Assembly (NCBI RefSeq): GCF_013623905.1
Contig: NZ_JABKDD010000007.1
Location: forward strand, 62,001-126,000
Source: Brevibacterium sediminis
GTDB taxonomy: Bacteria > Actinomycetota > Actinomycetes > Actinomycetales > Brevibacteriaceae
DNA: 64,000 bases
Direction of reading: 5' to 3'
Under the pieces are notes generated by a model. The model was not told where the DNA came from. It was given only the letters and a program-made list of their open reading frames with translations, and did not search any database. Shown one piece after another: positions 29,942 to 40,837 of this stretch (position 1 is the stretch's first letter; each line of letters begins with the position of its first letter). A program made the position numbers and the translations under genes.

Positions 29942-31588
29942 ATGGTCGACCAATCCGACAGAGACGACGGAGAGAAGACAGTCCTCGACGCGAGTCTGGA
30001 GGTCTTCCGTGCCCACGGGATGACGACGATCTTCGGAAATCCGGGATCGAACGAACTGCCGTTCCTCGCAGGACTGGGCGACGACTTCCGGTTCGTCCTC
30101 GGTCTGCACGAGCAGGTCGTCGTCGGTATGGCCGAAGGATTCGCACGGGCCACGGGAGGGCCGGCGTTGGTGAATCTGCACGCCGCCTCGGGGTCGGGCA
30201 ACGGCATGGGGGCGTTGACGAACGCCCACTACGGCCACGTTCCGCTGGTCGTCCTCGCAGGTCAGCAGGTGCGCCGCACCGTCGGTCAGGAGACGATGCT
30301 CGCCAGCGTCGATGCCTCGATGCTGCCCGCCCCGCTGGTGAAGTACTCGCACGAGCCGCTGTCGGCCACCGACGTGCCGCGCACGCTGTCGCAGGCGGCA
30401 CTCGAGGCAACCACCCAGCCGAGTGGTCCCGTCTATGTGTCCGTTCCGCTCGATGACTGGGACGAACCGGCCCTCCCCGATGACGCACTGTTGGCGAAGC
30501 GTTCGGTGACGACGGCAGGAACCATGCCGGAGTCGCTGCGCCGCGAACTCACGGACGTTCTCGACGGGGCACAGAACCCTGCCCTCGTCCTCGGCCCGCA
30601 GGTCGATGCCGCAGCCGTGGCTGATCCGACGGTCTATGAGGACGCAATGGTGCTGGCCGAACGCCTGAACGCCTCCGTCTACGTCGCACCCTCACCGACG
30701 CGGTGCCCGTTCCCGACGACCCATCCGAACTTCGAAGGCGTCCTGGTTCCGGGCATCCGATCGGTGCGCGACCGATTGTCCGGCCACGACGTCGTGCTCG
30801 TTATGGGAGCCGCCACGTTCCGGTACCACCGCTGGGAGCCGGCGAACTATCTGGCGCCGGGCACCGAGGTCATCCAGATCACCCAGGACCCGCGTGAGGC
30901 GACACGGGCACCGTTCGGCCGCGCCGTCGTCGCGGACGTCGCGACCGCGCTCGCCGACCTCGCTGCAGCGACGACGGATCGAGGAACTCGCCGAGGCGAC
31001 CGTGGGTCTCGAATCGTCACCTCCCCGCCGCGGTCAGAGCAGGGAATGACCGGCACCGAGGTGCTCGCCGTGCTCAACGATCATGTCGACGACAGCGTCG
31101 TGTACGTCAATGAGACGACCACCCTCGACCTCGACTACCTCGAGCGGATCGTCATCGACAGGCCGGGCATGTACCACTTCCCGGCCTCGGGAGGGCTCGG
31201 CTTCGGGTTGCCGGTCGCGCTGGGTTTGGCGATCGGCGACCCGGAGAAGACCATTGTCGCCACCGTCGGTGACGGGTCGGCGAACTACGGGCTCACAGCT
31301 CTGTACACGGCCGCCCAGTTGGGCACGAAGACGATCTTCGTCATCGTCAACAACTCCGGATACGGTGCGCTCTCCGGATTCGCCGAGCGGATGGGCGTCC
31401 CTGACATCCCGGGGCTGACTCTGGGCACGATCGACTTCGTGTCGTTGGCGCAGGGCTACGGTGTCCCGGCCAGCCGGACCACGACTCGCGAGGAATTCGA
31501 CGCGGCCTACCGTGAAGCGCTGCAGGCCGACGGACCGGTGCTCATCGACGCCGTCGTCCTCGGCGTCGACGGGCGGACGGTGGCGTGA
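29942..31588 (+). CDS. Thiamine diphosphate enzyme, benzoylformate decarboxylase-like
   Basis: A 548-residue ThDP-dependent enzyme. IFGNPGSNELPFLAGL and LHEQVVVGMAEGFARATGG (ThDP glutamate region) open the PYR domain, and LHAASGSGNGMGALTNAHYG and GPVYVSVPLDDWD closely resemble benzoylformate decarboxylase. The C-terminal PP domain has VGDGSANYGLTALYTAA with NN(S) magnesium ligands further on. Decarboxylation of an aromatic or branched 2-keto acid to an aldehyde is the best reading. ATG 29942 has AGAGG upstream; ATG 29921 is the alternative. Confidence 0.85.
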   Translation: MVDQSDRDDGEKTVLDASLEVFRAHGMTTIFGNPGSNELPFLAGLGDDFRFVLGLHEQVVVGMAEGFARATGGPALVNLHAASGSGNGMGALTNAHYGHVPLVVLAGQQVRRTVGQETMLASVDASMLPAPLVKYSHEPLSATDVPRTLSQAALEATTQPSGPVYVSVPLDDWDEPALPDDALLAKRSVTTAGTMPESLRRELTDVLDGAQNPALVLGPQVDAAAVADPTVYEDAMVLAERLNASVYVAPSPTRCPFPTTHPNFEGVLVPGIRSVRDRLSGHDVVLVMGAATFRYHRWEPANYLAPGTEVIQITQDPREATRAPFGRAVVADVATALADLAAATTDRGTRRGDRGSRIVTSPPRSEQGMTGTEVLAVLNDHVDDSVVYVNETTTLDLDYLERIVIDRPGMYHFPASGGLGFGLPVALGLAIGDPEKTIVATVGDGSANYGLTALYTAAQLGTKTIFVIVNNSGYGALSGFAERMGVPDIPGLTLGTIDFVSLAQGYGVPASRTTTREEFDAAYREALQADGPVLIDAVVLGVDGRTVA

Positions 31589-31594
31589 CAGAAC

Positions 31595-31636
31595 GACGAA
31601 GCCGCCGGAGAGTCGGAACTCTCCGGCGGCTTCGTC
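31595..31636. terminator. Bidirectional hairpin terminator
   Basis: 18-bp perfect arms (31595-31612, 31619-31636) with a 6-nt loop, 7 bp after the ThDP enzyme stop and facing the convergent aldo/keto reductase. Confidence 0.75.
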
Positions 31637-31694
31637 ATTGCTCGACCTGACTGCCCAACCGGCCACGTCGGTCACGATCGTTGGTCGGGGTGGG

Positions 31695-31706
31695 CCGCCT
31701 CGGCGA
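31695..31706. repeat. Copy of the recurrent 12-mer, intergenic
   Basis: CCGCCTCGGCGA between the ThDP enzyme and the aldo/keto reductase gene. Confidence 0.6.
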
Positions 31707-31729
31707 GGTTTTGGTCGAACCTGAACGGG

Positions 31730-32653
<924 letters not shown>

Positions 32654-32683
32654 TCACCGGGCCCCGGAGCATTCCATGGACGG

Positions 32684-34054
<1,371 letters not shown>

Positions 34055-34170
34055 CGGATTCCTCCTCGGAAGTGGGGCCGTCGGTCACGAGTCGCCGTAG
34101 ACTTGTGACGCAGATCGCAGAACGTGAAATCGACGCCGGCGCGTGGACGCCGGAGATGAAGGTGACAGAC

Positions 34171-34404
34171 ATGGACAAAGCAGCACAGATCCTCGCCGGA
34201 CTGGGCGGTGCCGACAACATCGACGACATCGAAGCGTGCATCACTCGCCTGCGCGTCGAGGTCGACGATGACTCTCTCGTCAACGAACAGGCGCTCACGG
34301 CAGCCGGTGCTTTCGGTGTGGTGGTGCAGGGAAGCGCGGTCCAGGTCGTCGTCGGTCCGGAAGCCGACAACCTCGTCGATGACATCGAAGACCTCATGGG
34401 CTGA
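34171..34404 (+). CDS. PTS EIIB domain protein (glucose/GlcNAc type)
   Basis: A 77-residue single-domain EIIB. IDDIEACITRLRVEV contains the phosphorylated Cys in the canonical ACITRLR context. It accepts phosphate from EIIA (34528-34980) and passes it to sugar on EIIC (minus strand). ATG 34171 has AAGG 8 nt upstream; ATG 34156 would add 5 residues. Divergent from the EIIC gene. Confidence 0.88.
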   Translation: MDKAAQILAGLGGADNIDDIEACITRLRVEVDDDSLVNEQALTAAGAFGVVVQGSAVQVVVGPEADNLVDDIEDLMG

Positions 34405-34527
34405 GTCACGTCTTCGTCTCCTCTGCTCGCCGGTGAGCATCTGCTGGTCGACAGTGATCCTTGTCTGTAGTCTGAGGTCAGTCTAGGCGAAGTACAACTG
34501 ATTTTGGAGAAAGGCGGCCTGCTGACT

Positions 34528-34980
34528 ATGGCAGTCACGATCGCTGCACCCATCACCGGCACGGTGATCCCATTGACGGAGGTTCCCGACCCCGTCTTCG
34601 CAAAGGCGCTCGTCGGCCCCGGTGCGGCCGTCGACCCCGGCGAGGCCGCGACCCTGACGGTCACGGCTCCTGTCGCGGGAAAGCTGACGAGCCTCAAACC
34701 CCACGCCTTCGTCATCTCCCACCGACCCGATCAGGGTGTGCTCGTCCACCTGGGCATCGACACCGTTCACCTGAAGGGAGGGGGTTTCACGCTCCGTGCC
34801 GAGGCCGGGCAGCAGGTCGAGGCCGGCGAAGAGATCGTCGTCTGGGACTTGGCCGCCGCCCGTGAAGCGGCGAAGTCCGTGGTCGTTCCGGTCGTCGTTC
34901 TCGAAGCCGACGCCGAAGACCTGTCTCTCGCCGAGGCGGGGCCGATCGCGGCCGGCGACGTCCTCATCCGCATCGGCTGA
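34528..34980 (+). CDS. PTS EIIA component (glucose type)
   Basis: A 150-residue EIIA-Glc-type domain. ITIAAPITGTVIPLTEVPD opens the fold, FVISHRPDQGVLVHLGIDTV holds the two histidines (the second is phosphorylated) and GDVLIRIG closes it. ATG 34528 follows AAAGGCGG at 10 nt; TTG 34504 is an in-frame alternative. It lies 123 bp after the EIIB gene. With EIIB and EIIC it forms a complete split PTS, fed by HPr encoded elsewhere. Confidence 0.9.
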   Translation: MAVTIAAPITGTVIPLTEVPDPVFAKALVGPGAAVDPGEAATLTVTAPVAGKLTSLKPHAFVISHRPDQGVLVHLGIDTVHLKGGGFTLRAEAGQQVEAGEEIVVWDLAAAREAAKSVVVPVVVLEADAEDLSLAEAGPIAAGDVLIRIG

Positions 34981-35005
34981 GGACGTCCGAGTCAGCTGAG
35001 GCGTC

Positions 35006-35524
35006 TCACTCCGCGAAGAGGGTATGAACCTCGCCCGTATGCTCGCGTCCGCCGAGCGCGGTGAGCTCAAGGACGACGGCTGAGCCGATGACCTCGGCGC
35101 CGAGATCGGCGACCAGGGACTGGGCCGCTGTGAGCGTTCCGCCGGTGGCGAGGATGTCATCGATGAGCAGCACGCGCTCGCCCTCCTTCAGAACATCGGG
35201 ACCTTCGATCGTGGCAGTGCCGTATTCGAGCGTGTACGACACAGCAGCCGCTGGGCGGGGGAGCTTTCCAGCCTTGCGGATCGGCAGGATTCCGACTCCC
35301 GTCATCGCGGAGATGGTACCCGCGAAGAGGAAGCCACGGGCCTCGAGCCCGCCGACGATATCGAACTGACCTGCGAAAGGCTCGATGAGCGCCTCGGTGA
35401 CGGCCCGCATCGCCGGACCATCGGCGAGCAGCGGGGAGATGTCGCGGAAGACAACTCCCGGTTCGGGATAGTCAGGAATTGAGGTGATGAGGCTCTGGGC
35501 GCGGCCGAGATCAGATTGAGTCAC
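35006..35524 (-). CDS. apt: Adenine phosphoribosyltransferase
   Basis: A 172-residue purine salvage enzyme converting adenine and PRPP to AMP. YPEPGVVFRDISPLLAD is the N-terminal motif, GGLEARGFLFAG and RKAGKLPRP follow, and VLLIDDILATGGT is the PRPP-binding loop. The GTG start lies 6 nt after TATCGT. Monocistronic and divergent from the methyltransferase gene. Confidence 0.97.
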   Translation of the reverse strand: MTQSDLGRAQSLITSIPDYPEPGVVFRDISPLLADGPAMRAVTEALIEPFAGQFDIVGGLEARGFLFAGTISAMTGVGILPIRKAGKLPRPAAAVSYTLEYGTATIEGPDVLKEGERVLLIDDILATGGTLTAAQSLVADLGAEVIGSAVVLELTALGGREHTGEVHTLFAE

Positions 35525-35530
35525 GGCACA

Positions 35531-35536
35531 ACGATA
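35531..35536 (-). promoter_or_regulatory. -10 box of apt, leaderless arrangement
   Basis: TATCGT on the minus strand ends 6 nt before the GTG start of apt. Confidence 0.5.
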
Positions 35537-35614
35537 CTCGGTGACGCCATTGTGCCCTCAGCGCGGATCGGCACAATGGGAGGTGCCGGGGGGTCGCTGG
35601 GGATCGGAGGAACC

Positions 35615-36232
35615 ATGACAACGGATGAGACGCACGATCGAATCGCCGAGGCATTCGCCCGGGTTCCGCGCGAACCGTTCTTGCCGATGGCGGAACGTCA
35701 GAACGCCTCAGACAATGTGCCCCTGCCGATCGGGCACCGGCAGACGAATTCGCAGCCGAGCACCGTCGCGGACATGCTCCGGCTGCTTGATCCGCAGCTG
35801 GGGGACACCGTCCTCGACCTCGGATCTGGCTCCGGATGGACCTCGATGCTGCTCGCCGTCCTCGTCGGGCCGACCGGGCGGGTGCTCGGGGTCGAACGGC
35901 ATCCCGAGCTCGTCGAATCCTCGCGGGCGGCCATCGAAGCTGTCACCGCCGATTCCGCTGGCCGAGAGACCCTCGCCGAGGTGGTCCTCCACGAAGCCGT
36001 TACAGGTGCCCTCGGCCTCCCGGCTGAGGCACCGTTCGACCGGATCCTCGTCTCCGCCGGGGCAGAATCACTGCCCGACCAGCTCGTCGATCAGCTGACC
36101 GTCGGCGCCACCATGGTCATTCCCGTCGCAGGGGAGATGCTCCGCGTCGTTCGAGACGGTCCTGGCTCCGACGAGCTGACGATCACTCGTCACGGCCGGT
36201 ATCGGTTCGTGCCGCTCGTCGTCGGCGAATGA
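35615..36232 (+). CDS. Protein-L-isoaspartate O-methyltransferase family protein
   Basis: A 205-residue SAM-dependent methyltransferase. The N-terminal part FARVPREPFLP and NVPLPIGHRQTNSQPSTVADML is the PCMT signature (substrate loop), and VLDLGSGSGWTSMLLA is SAM motif I. It would methylate isoaspartyl residues in damaged proteins, though some members of the fold do other jobs. GGAGG (35606-35610) precedes ATG 35615. Its last 50 bp overlap the convergent membrane-protein gene. Confidence 0.88.
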   Translation: MTTDETHDRIAEAFARVPREPFLPMAERQNASDNVPLPIGHRQTNSQPSTVADMLRLLDPQLGDTVLDLGSGSGWTSMLLAVLVGPTGRVLGVERHPELVESSRAAIEAVTADSAGRETLAEVVLHEAVTGALGLPAEAPFDRILVSAGAESLPDQLVDQLTVGATMVIPVAGEMLRVVRDGPGSDELTITRHGRYRFVPLVVGE

Positions 36233-36734
36233 ACCAGGAGACAGTGATGGCCAAGCCGGCAAAGGCCATCGGCATAACCATGTACAAGTCCTCCGAGTCG
36301 TAGAGGGGAGTCCTCCACGACCACGGCAGCAGGGGGTGGCCGAGCTTCGCCTCGGCCACGATGAGTCCGCAGAGGGCGGGGAAGAAGACCACTCCGATGA
36401 TCAACCCGAACCAGGACGTCTTCTCGGTCTCATCAATGGAAGGAACGTCCAGCTCGATTCCACGCTTGCGCGCGAAGCGCTGGGTCGCATGGCGTGGCAG
36501 ATCGAATGTCGTTGCGACTATCACAAGCCCTCCCGCCCACCACAGTCCCGAGGCAACGAACAGGAGGGCGATGATCGCTGCGGTCCACCTCGTCGCCTGG
36601 CCGCCACGGGCAATGGCGTCGCCGATGATCCGACGCTCTTCCGTTCGGCTGCTCATCTCGGCATCGCTGTCGATCTCGACCACATCGTCGATGTCGGCCG
36701 CTGCTTCGGTCTCGTTCTGTGCCTCGGAGTTCAC
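36183..36734 (-). CDS. Membrane protein of unknown function
   Basis: A 183-residue protein: an acidic Glu/Asp-rich head (1-45), two close hydrophobic helices (ATRWTAAIIALLFVASGLWW and GLVIVATTFDL), a basic loop, then two more (FGLIIGVVFFPALCGLIVAE and VMPMAFAGLAITVSWF) with an Arg-rich tail. The GTG start at 36734 has an excellent GAGGAGG 6 nt upstream. The gene follows the two ABC exporter genes on the same strand and converges, with overlap, on the methyltransferase gene. Confidence 0.75.
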   Translation of the reverse strand: MNSEAQNETEAAADIDDVVEIDSDAEMSSRTEERRIIGDAIARGGQATRWTAAIIALLFVASGLWWAGGLVIVATTFDLPRHATQRFARKRGIELDVPSIDETEKTSWFGLIIGVVFFPALCGLIVAEAKLGHPLLPWSWRTPLYDSEDLYMVMPMAFAGLAITVSWFIRRRRAARTDTGRDE

Positions 36735-36858
36735 GGGTGTCCTCCTCGTCGATTCGATTCGTCTTTTACACAGCAACATACTTTGCCGGAACTGCTGAGT
36801 CGACCACGCTGGTGATGGCGAAGGGACGGAAGTGGGACGGCAGGAGGACGAGAGGACC

Positions 36859-38679
36859 TCACACGAGGGAGTCGCGCCAGGCCTGGTGCAGCTGTGCGAA
36901 CTTCCCGGTGCCGGAGATGAGTTCGTCGGGTGTGCCGTCCTCGATGATCCGACCGGATTCCATGACCAGCACGCGGTCGGCGATCTCGACAGTGGACAGG
37001 CGGTGGGCGATGATGATGGCTGTCCTGCCTTCGAGCACCGTGGCCAGGGCGTTCTGCACCAGCCGCTCCGACGGGATGTCGAGGTGCGCGGTCGCCTCGT
37101 CGAGGACGACGACATCCGGATCGGCGAGGAACACCCTGGCGAAGGACACGAGCTGACGCTGGCCAGAACTCAACCGGCCGCCGCGCTTCTTCACATCCGT
37201 GGCATAGCCCTCGGGCAGCCGGCGGATGTACGCATCCAAGCCGACCGCGGTCGCGGCCGCCACGACATCGTCATCGCTGGCGTCCGGATTGCCGATGCGG
37301 ATGTTGTCGGCAATGGTGCCGGCGAAGAGGAACGACTCCTGCGTCACCATGACGACCGACGATCGCAGCTGTGCATCGTCGAGGTCACGCAGATCCACCT
37401 CGTCGAGGGTGATCCGTCCAACGCTTGGATCGTAGAAGCGGGTGACGAGCTTGACCAGGGTCGACTTGCCCGCGCCGGTGGCGCCGACGAGCGCGACGAT
37501 CTGTCCCGCCGGGATGTGGAGATCGAAGCGGGGGAGGACGTCGGAGCCGTCGGAGTAGGCGAAGCGGACGTCGTCGAGATCGAGGGCACGACCGCTGGCA
37601 GCCGCGTCACTGGTTGCGTGCGCAGGCAGAGCCTGCGGCTGGGTCGGTTCGACCACCTCGGGGTCGGTGTCGAGCACCGCCGCGATCTTCTCCAGCGCCG
37701 CCGAGGCGGACTGGTAGAGATTGAAAGCCTGAACGAGTTCATCGAGAGGACCGTAGAAACGACGCAGGTAGAGGATGAAGGCGGCGAGCACGCCGATCTG
37801 CGTCCACCCCTCGATGACGAGCCACGCACCGATGACGATGATGACCGTCTGCGTGACGTTGCCGATCAGCCGCGTCCACCCGGCGAACCAGGCCACCCCG
37901 CGCAGGGCATCCGTGTTCGCATCCCGATACCGGGCATCCTGATCGCTCAAGGTCCCGCGCCGCTCGGGCTGACGCCGGTACGCCTGCACGGCGCGGATGC
38001 CGCCCATCGTCTCGACGAAGTGGACGATGACCTTCGCGATCGACGTCCGCGTGCGCCGGTAGGCGCTGCGCTGAGTCGAATGCGCCGCCTTCGTGATGAA
38101 GAACAGCGGCACGAATCCAGCGAAGACGACGATCGCCAGCGGCACATCGAGGACGACGAGAGTGACGGCGATGAAGAGCATCTGCAGCACCGCCAGCGCC
38201 GTGTCGAAGAGCGAATACGACAGGAACTGCTGCACCGATTCCATGTCCGAGGTCTGCCGGGACACGAGCCGTCCCGAGGTTGACGTCTCGTGATAACCCA
38301 GGTCAAGACGCTGAACATGGGTGAAGACCCGCTCGCGCAGGGTGAAGAGGATCCGCTGAGCGGTGATCCCGACGAGCCTGGTCGACGTGAACGCCAAGAT
38401 CGCCGAGGCGATTGCTGAGACCACGAAGAGCGTGACCGCCCGGATCAGGGGATCCATATCGCCGTCGAGGGCTGCGGGCACACCTCGATCGAGGGCATCA
38501 GCGATGAACACCGGCCCGATGACCATCAGCGCAGCCGTGAGCACGACGATGACGGCGAGGAAGACGGCCATCGCCAGGTGCGGCCTGACCAGCGACATCA
38601 GCAGGGTGCGGGCCTTCTTCGCAATGTCCGGCGGCAGCGACTCGATCTCGTCGTCGCTGTCGAGACGTGGCATGCTCAT
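36859..38679 (-). CDS. ABC transporter, membrane-ATPase fusion (exporter half)
   Basis: A 606-residue type IV half-exporter: six helices in residues about 30-330, then an ATPase with LVGATGAGKSTLVKL (Walker A), a Q-loop near VVMVTQESFLFAGT, the signature LSSGQRQLVSFARVFL and Walker B VVVLDEATAHLD. The ATG overlaps the upstream exporter gene (ATGA), so the two halves most likely form a heterodimer of the BmrCD/TM287-288 kind. The Walker B glutamate is present here. Substrate unknown; lipids or drugs are usual. Confidence 0.92.
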   Translation of the reverse strand: MSMPRLDSDDEIESLPPDIAKKARTLLMSLVRPHLAMAVFLAVIVVLTAALMVIGPVFIADALDRGVPAALDGDMDPLIRAVTLFVVSAIASAILAFTSTRLVGITAQRILFTLRERVFTHVQRLDLGYHETSTSGRLVSRQTSDMESVQQFLSYSLFDTALAVLQMLFIAVTLVVLDVPLAIVVFAGFVPLFFITKAAHSTQRSAYRRTRTSIAKVIVHFVETMGGIRAVQAYRRQPERRGTLSDQDARYRDANTDALRGVAWFAGWTRLIGNVTQTVIIVIGAWLVIEGWTQIGVLAAFILYLRRFYGPLDELVQAFNLYQSASAALEKIAAVLDTDPEVVEPTQPQALPAHATSDAAASGRALDLDDVRFAYSDGSDVLPRFDLHIPAGQIVALVGATGAGKSTLVKLVTRFYDPSVGRITLDEVDLRDLDDAQLRSSVVMVTQESFLFAGTIADNIRIGNPDASDDDVVAAATAVGLDAYIRRLPEGYATDVKKRGGRLSSGQRQLVSFARVFLADPDVVVLDEATAHLDIPSERLVQNALATVLEGRTAIIIAHRLSTVEIADRVLVMESGRIIEDGTPDELISGTGKFAQLHQAWRDSLV

Positions 38680-40466
38680 GGTGTCCCTCCTTCCTTCGCC
38701 GAGGCGGCCGCACCCGGATACGTGTGTGCATCGGCTTTCGCGCTCGCCCCCATGAGTTCGCGGTAGAGCTTCGAGGACTCGAGCAGCTGTTCGTGGGTGC
38801 CGAGCGCTGCGATCCGGCCCTCGTCGAGCACCGCCACCACATCGGCCAATGCCGCTGTGGATGGGCGGTGGGCGATGATGAGAGTCGTCGAATCCGGCAG
38901 GATCTCCCGCAGGGCCCGCTGCACCCGATCCTCGGTGTCGACGTCGACGGCCGAGAGCGGGTCGTCGAGAACGAGGATGCGCGGACGCCCGATGACCGCA
39001 CGAGCCAGAGCGAGGCGCTGACGCTGACCGCCGGAAAGCGACAGTCCCTGTTCGCCGACCTGCGTATCCAGACCATCGGGCAGTCGGGAGACGAAATCCT
39101 TCGCCGCCGCGATCTCGAGGGCCCCCCAGATCTCTTCCTCGCCCGCGCCCGGGGAACCCATCTCGACGTTCTCGGCCACGGAAGTCGAGAACAGGATCGG
39201 GTCCTCGAAGGATACGGACACGAGGTGACGCAGCTCGTTCACCGGCATGTCTCGGATATCGACGTCGTCGATGCTCACCGTGCCGGCAGAGACGTCCTGA
39301 AGCCTGGGCACCAGAGACGCCAGAGTCGTCTTCCCCGAGCCGGTTGCCCCGACGAGAGCGAGAGTCTGACCGGGCTCGATGGTGAGATCGAGACCGCGCA
39401 GGGTCAGTCGCTCGGTATCAGAGAAATGGAAATCGACGTCGTCGAAGCGCAGCTTCCCGCGGTAGTGGCCGACTTCGGGAGCATCGTCGACACCGCCGTC
39501 GGTATCGGTGATGTCATGACGGATGTCGATGACCTCCCAGTACCGTCCTGCGGCGGTCAGCGCCATGAGCGCATCGGCGAGCAGGAAGCCGAGCATCTCG
39601 ATGGGCATCCGCAGCACCATCGAGATCGTCACGGCCGCCACGACCGTGCCGATCGTCGTCCAGCCCTCGATGACACCCCACGTGCCGACGGCGACGATCG
39701 CGGCCTGAGCCAGGGTCGGCAGCAGCAGGAGCACGCTCCACAGCCAGGAGTCGAGCTTCGCTTTGCGGATCTCCAAGGATTTCAGCCGGGTGGAGATCTC
39801 GGAGAAGCGCTCGGCGGCCCAGGGGGAGCGTCCGAACGACTTGAGGATGCGGATGCCCTGGATGGACTCCTCGACGTCGGTGGTCAGTTCGCCCATAGTG
39901 TCCTGCGACCGACGGGAGGTCTCCCGATAGTGCTTCTCGAAGACGGCGACCGCGATGATCGCCGGCACTGCCATGATGATCATGATCAGACCGAAGACGG
40001 GCTGCATGATCACGAGCATCACCGTGCCGACGGCGAGCACGATCGGTGTGGAGAGGAGGAACGGGAGCCCGAACGCGAAGAAGCGACGCAGCTGAGACAG
40101 ATCATTCACCGCGCGCGAGAGGAGCTGGCCGGACTCCCAGGAGTCGTGGATCGCCACCGAGGTGTACTGCAGACGATCGAACAGGCGCGAACGCCACGTC
40201 ACCTCCCAATGGGAGACGACGGGAGCGACGACCATGCGCCGTGCCCACATCCCGACAGCCTCGGCGATGCCGATGAACAGGACCCCGAGGACCGGCAGCC
40301 ACAGGCCCGACAGATCGCGGTGGGCGATGGGTCCGTCGACGATGTAGCCGGTGATCACGGGGACGATGAGCTGGATTCCGTTGGCCAGGAGAGTGAGGAC
40401 GAGCACGAGGACGTACACGCCGATGCGGGAGCGGAGGTCAGGCCAGAAACGGAGGAGGGGGCGCAC
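38676..40466 (-). CDS. ABC transporter, membrane-ATPase fusion (partner half)
   Basis: A 596-residue half-exporter: membrane helices from VYVLVLVLTLLANGIQLIVP onward, then an ATPase with LVGATGSGKTTLASLV, signature LSLSGGQRQRLALARAV and ILVLDDPLSAVDVDTE. The residue after the Walker B Asp is Asp rather than Glu, so this site is probably degenerate, as in asymmetric heterodimeric exporters; the partner gene keeps Glu. GTG 40466 is chosen just before the first helix, 8 nt after TAGGCT. Upstream lies the ilv leader promoter, divergent. Confidence 0.9.
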   Translation of the reverse strand: MRPLLRFWPDLRSRIGVYVLVLVLTLLANGIQLIVPVITGYIVDGPIAHRDLSGLWLPVLGVLFIGIAEAVGMWARRMVVAPVVSHWEVTWRSRLFDRLQYTSVAIHDSWESGQLLSRAVNDLSQLRRFFAFGLPFLLSTPIVLAVGTVMLVIMQPVFGLIMIIMAVPAIIAVAVFEKHYRETSRRSQDTMGELTTDVEESIQGIRILKSFGRSPWAAERFSEISTRLKSLEIRKAKLDSWLWSVLLLLPTLAQAAIVAVGTWGVIEGWTTIGTVVAAVTISMVLRMPIEMLGFLLADALMALTAAGRYWEVIDIRHDITDTDGGVDDAPEVGHYRGKLRFDDVDFHFSDTERLTLRGLDLTIEPGQTLALVGATGSGKTTLASLVPRLQDVSAGTVSIDDVDIRDMPVNELRHLVSVSFEDPILFSTSVAENVEMGSPGAGEEEIWGALEIAAAKDFVSRLPDGLDTQVGEQGLSLSGGQRQRLALARAVIGRPRILVLDDPLSAVDVDTEDRVQRALREILPDSTTLIIAHRPSTAALADVVAVLDEGRIAALGTHEQLLESSKLYRELMGASAKADAHTYPGAAASAKEGGTP

Positions 40467-40588
40467 GAGAATCCAGCCTAGTCGCAGACTGTGATCTATT
40501 CCACGAATCTGGCAAACAGGCTTCCCGTTTCTCTGTGCGCTGAAAATTGAGGTCGAGCGGAACGGCGGTAGGGAATGGGGACGCTGTG

Positions 40589-40600
40589 CCGCCTCGGCGA
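40589..40600. repeat. Copy of the recurrent 12-mer, intergenic
   Basis: CCGCCTCGGCGA in the 225-bp region between the ABC exporter start and the ilv leader. Confidence 0.6.
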
Positions 40601-40655
40601 GTCTCGCCTGGCAATCATCGTCGGTCTCGAATGTCGGGACGAACGTTTGCGAGGT

Positions 40656-40685
40656 TTGACACCCTCGAGTGCTGCGGGGAACTAT
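40656..40685 (+). promoter_or_regulatory. Promoter of the ilvBNC leader
   Basis: TTGACA (40656-40661), an 18-bp spacer and AACTAT (40680-40685). The -10 ends 6 nt before the leader-peptide ATG, so the leader itself is probably leaderless. Confidence 0.65.
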
Positions 40686-40691
40686 TGAGGC

Positions 40692-40742
40692 ATGACTCAC
40701 CTTCTTGTCGTCGTTATTACCCAGCGCGCGGATCTTCCGTAG
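40692..40742 (+). CDS. ilvBNC attenuator leader peptide
   Basis: A 16-residue ORF reading MTHLLVVVITQRADLP. Six consecutive branched-chain codons (Leu-Leu-Val-Val-Val-Ile) at positions 4-9 are the expected stalling site for branched-chain aminoacyl-tRNA sensing. It lies 95 bp before ilvB, directly upstream of alternative hairpins and a T-run terminator. Confidence 0.85.
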   Translation: MTHLLVVVITQRADLP

Positions 40743-40796
40743 CCTGTCGAGACGACACGTTCCGCGCGCCCCTACCGAATCCGGAGGGGCTTTTTT
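40706..40796 (+). terminator. ilvBNC transcription attenuator
   Basis: Terminator: GCCCCT-A-CCG with CGG-AGGGGC (40768-40790), then six Ts (40791-40796). Antiterminator: GCGCGCGGA (40724-40732), within the end of the leader ORF, pairs with TCCGCGCGC (40761-40769) and takes the base of the terminator stem. A third pairing joins TGTCGTC in the Val codons (40706-40712) to GACGACA (40751-40757), and would exclude the antiterminator. Stalling on scarce branched-chain aminoacyl-tRNA would therefore favour read-through. Confidence 0.8.
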
Positions 40797-40837
40797 AATG
40801 CGGAGATGAGAAGGAAACCCAGGAAGGATAGGAATCG

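Noticed and set aside
34440-34500. DasR-type (dre) operator before the PTS EIIA gene
   Set aside because: Repeated AGTCT elements are present, but no 16-bp dre-like palindrome could be matched.
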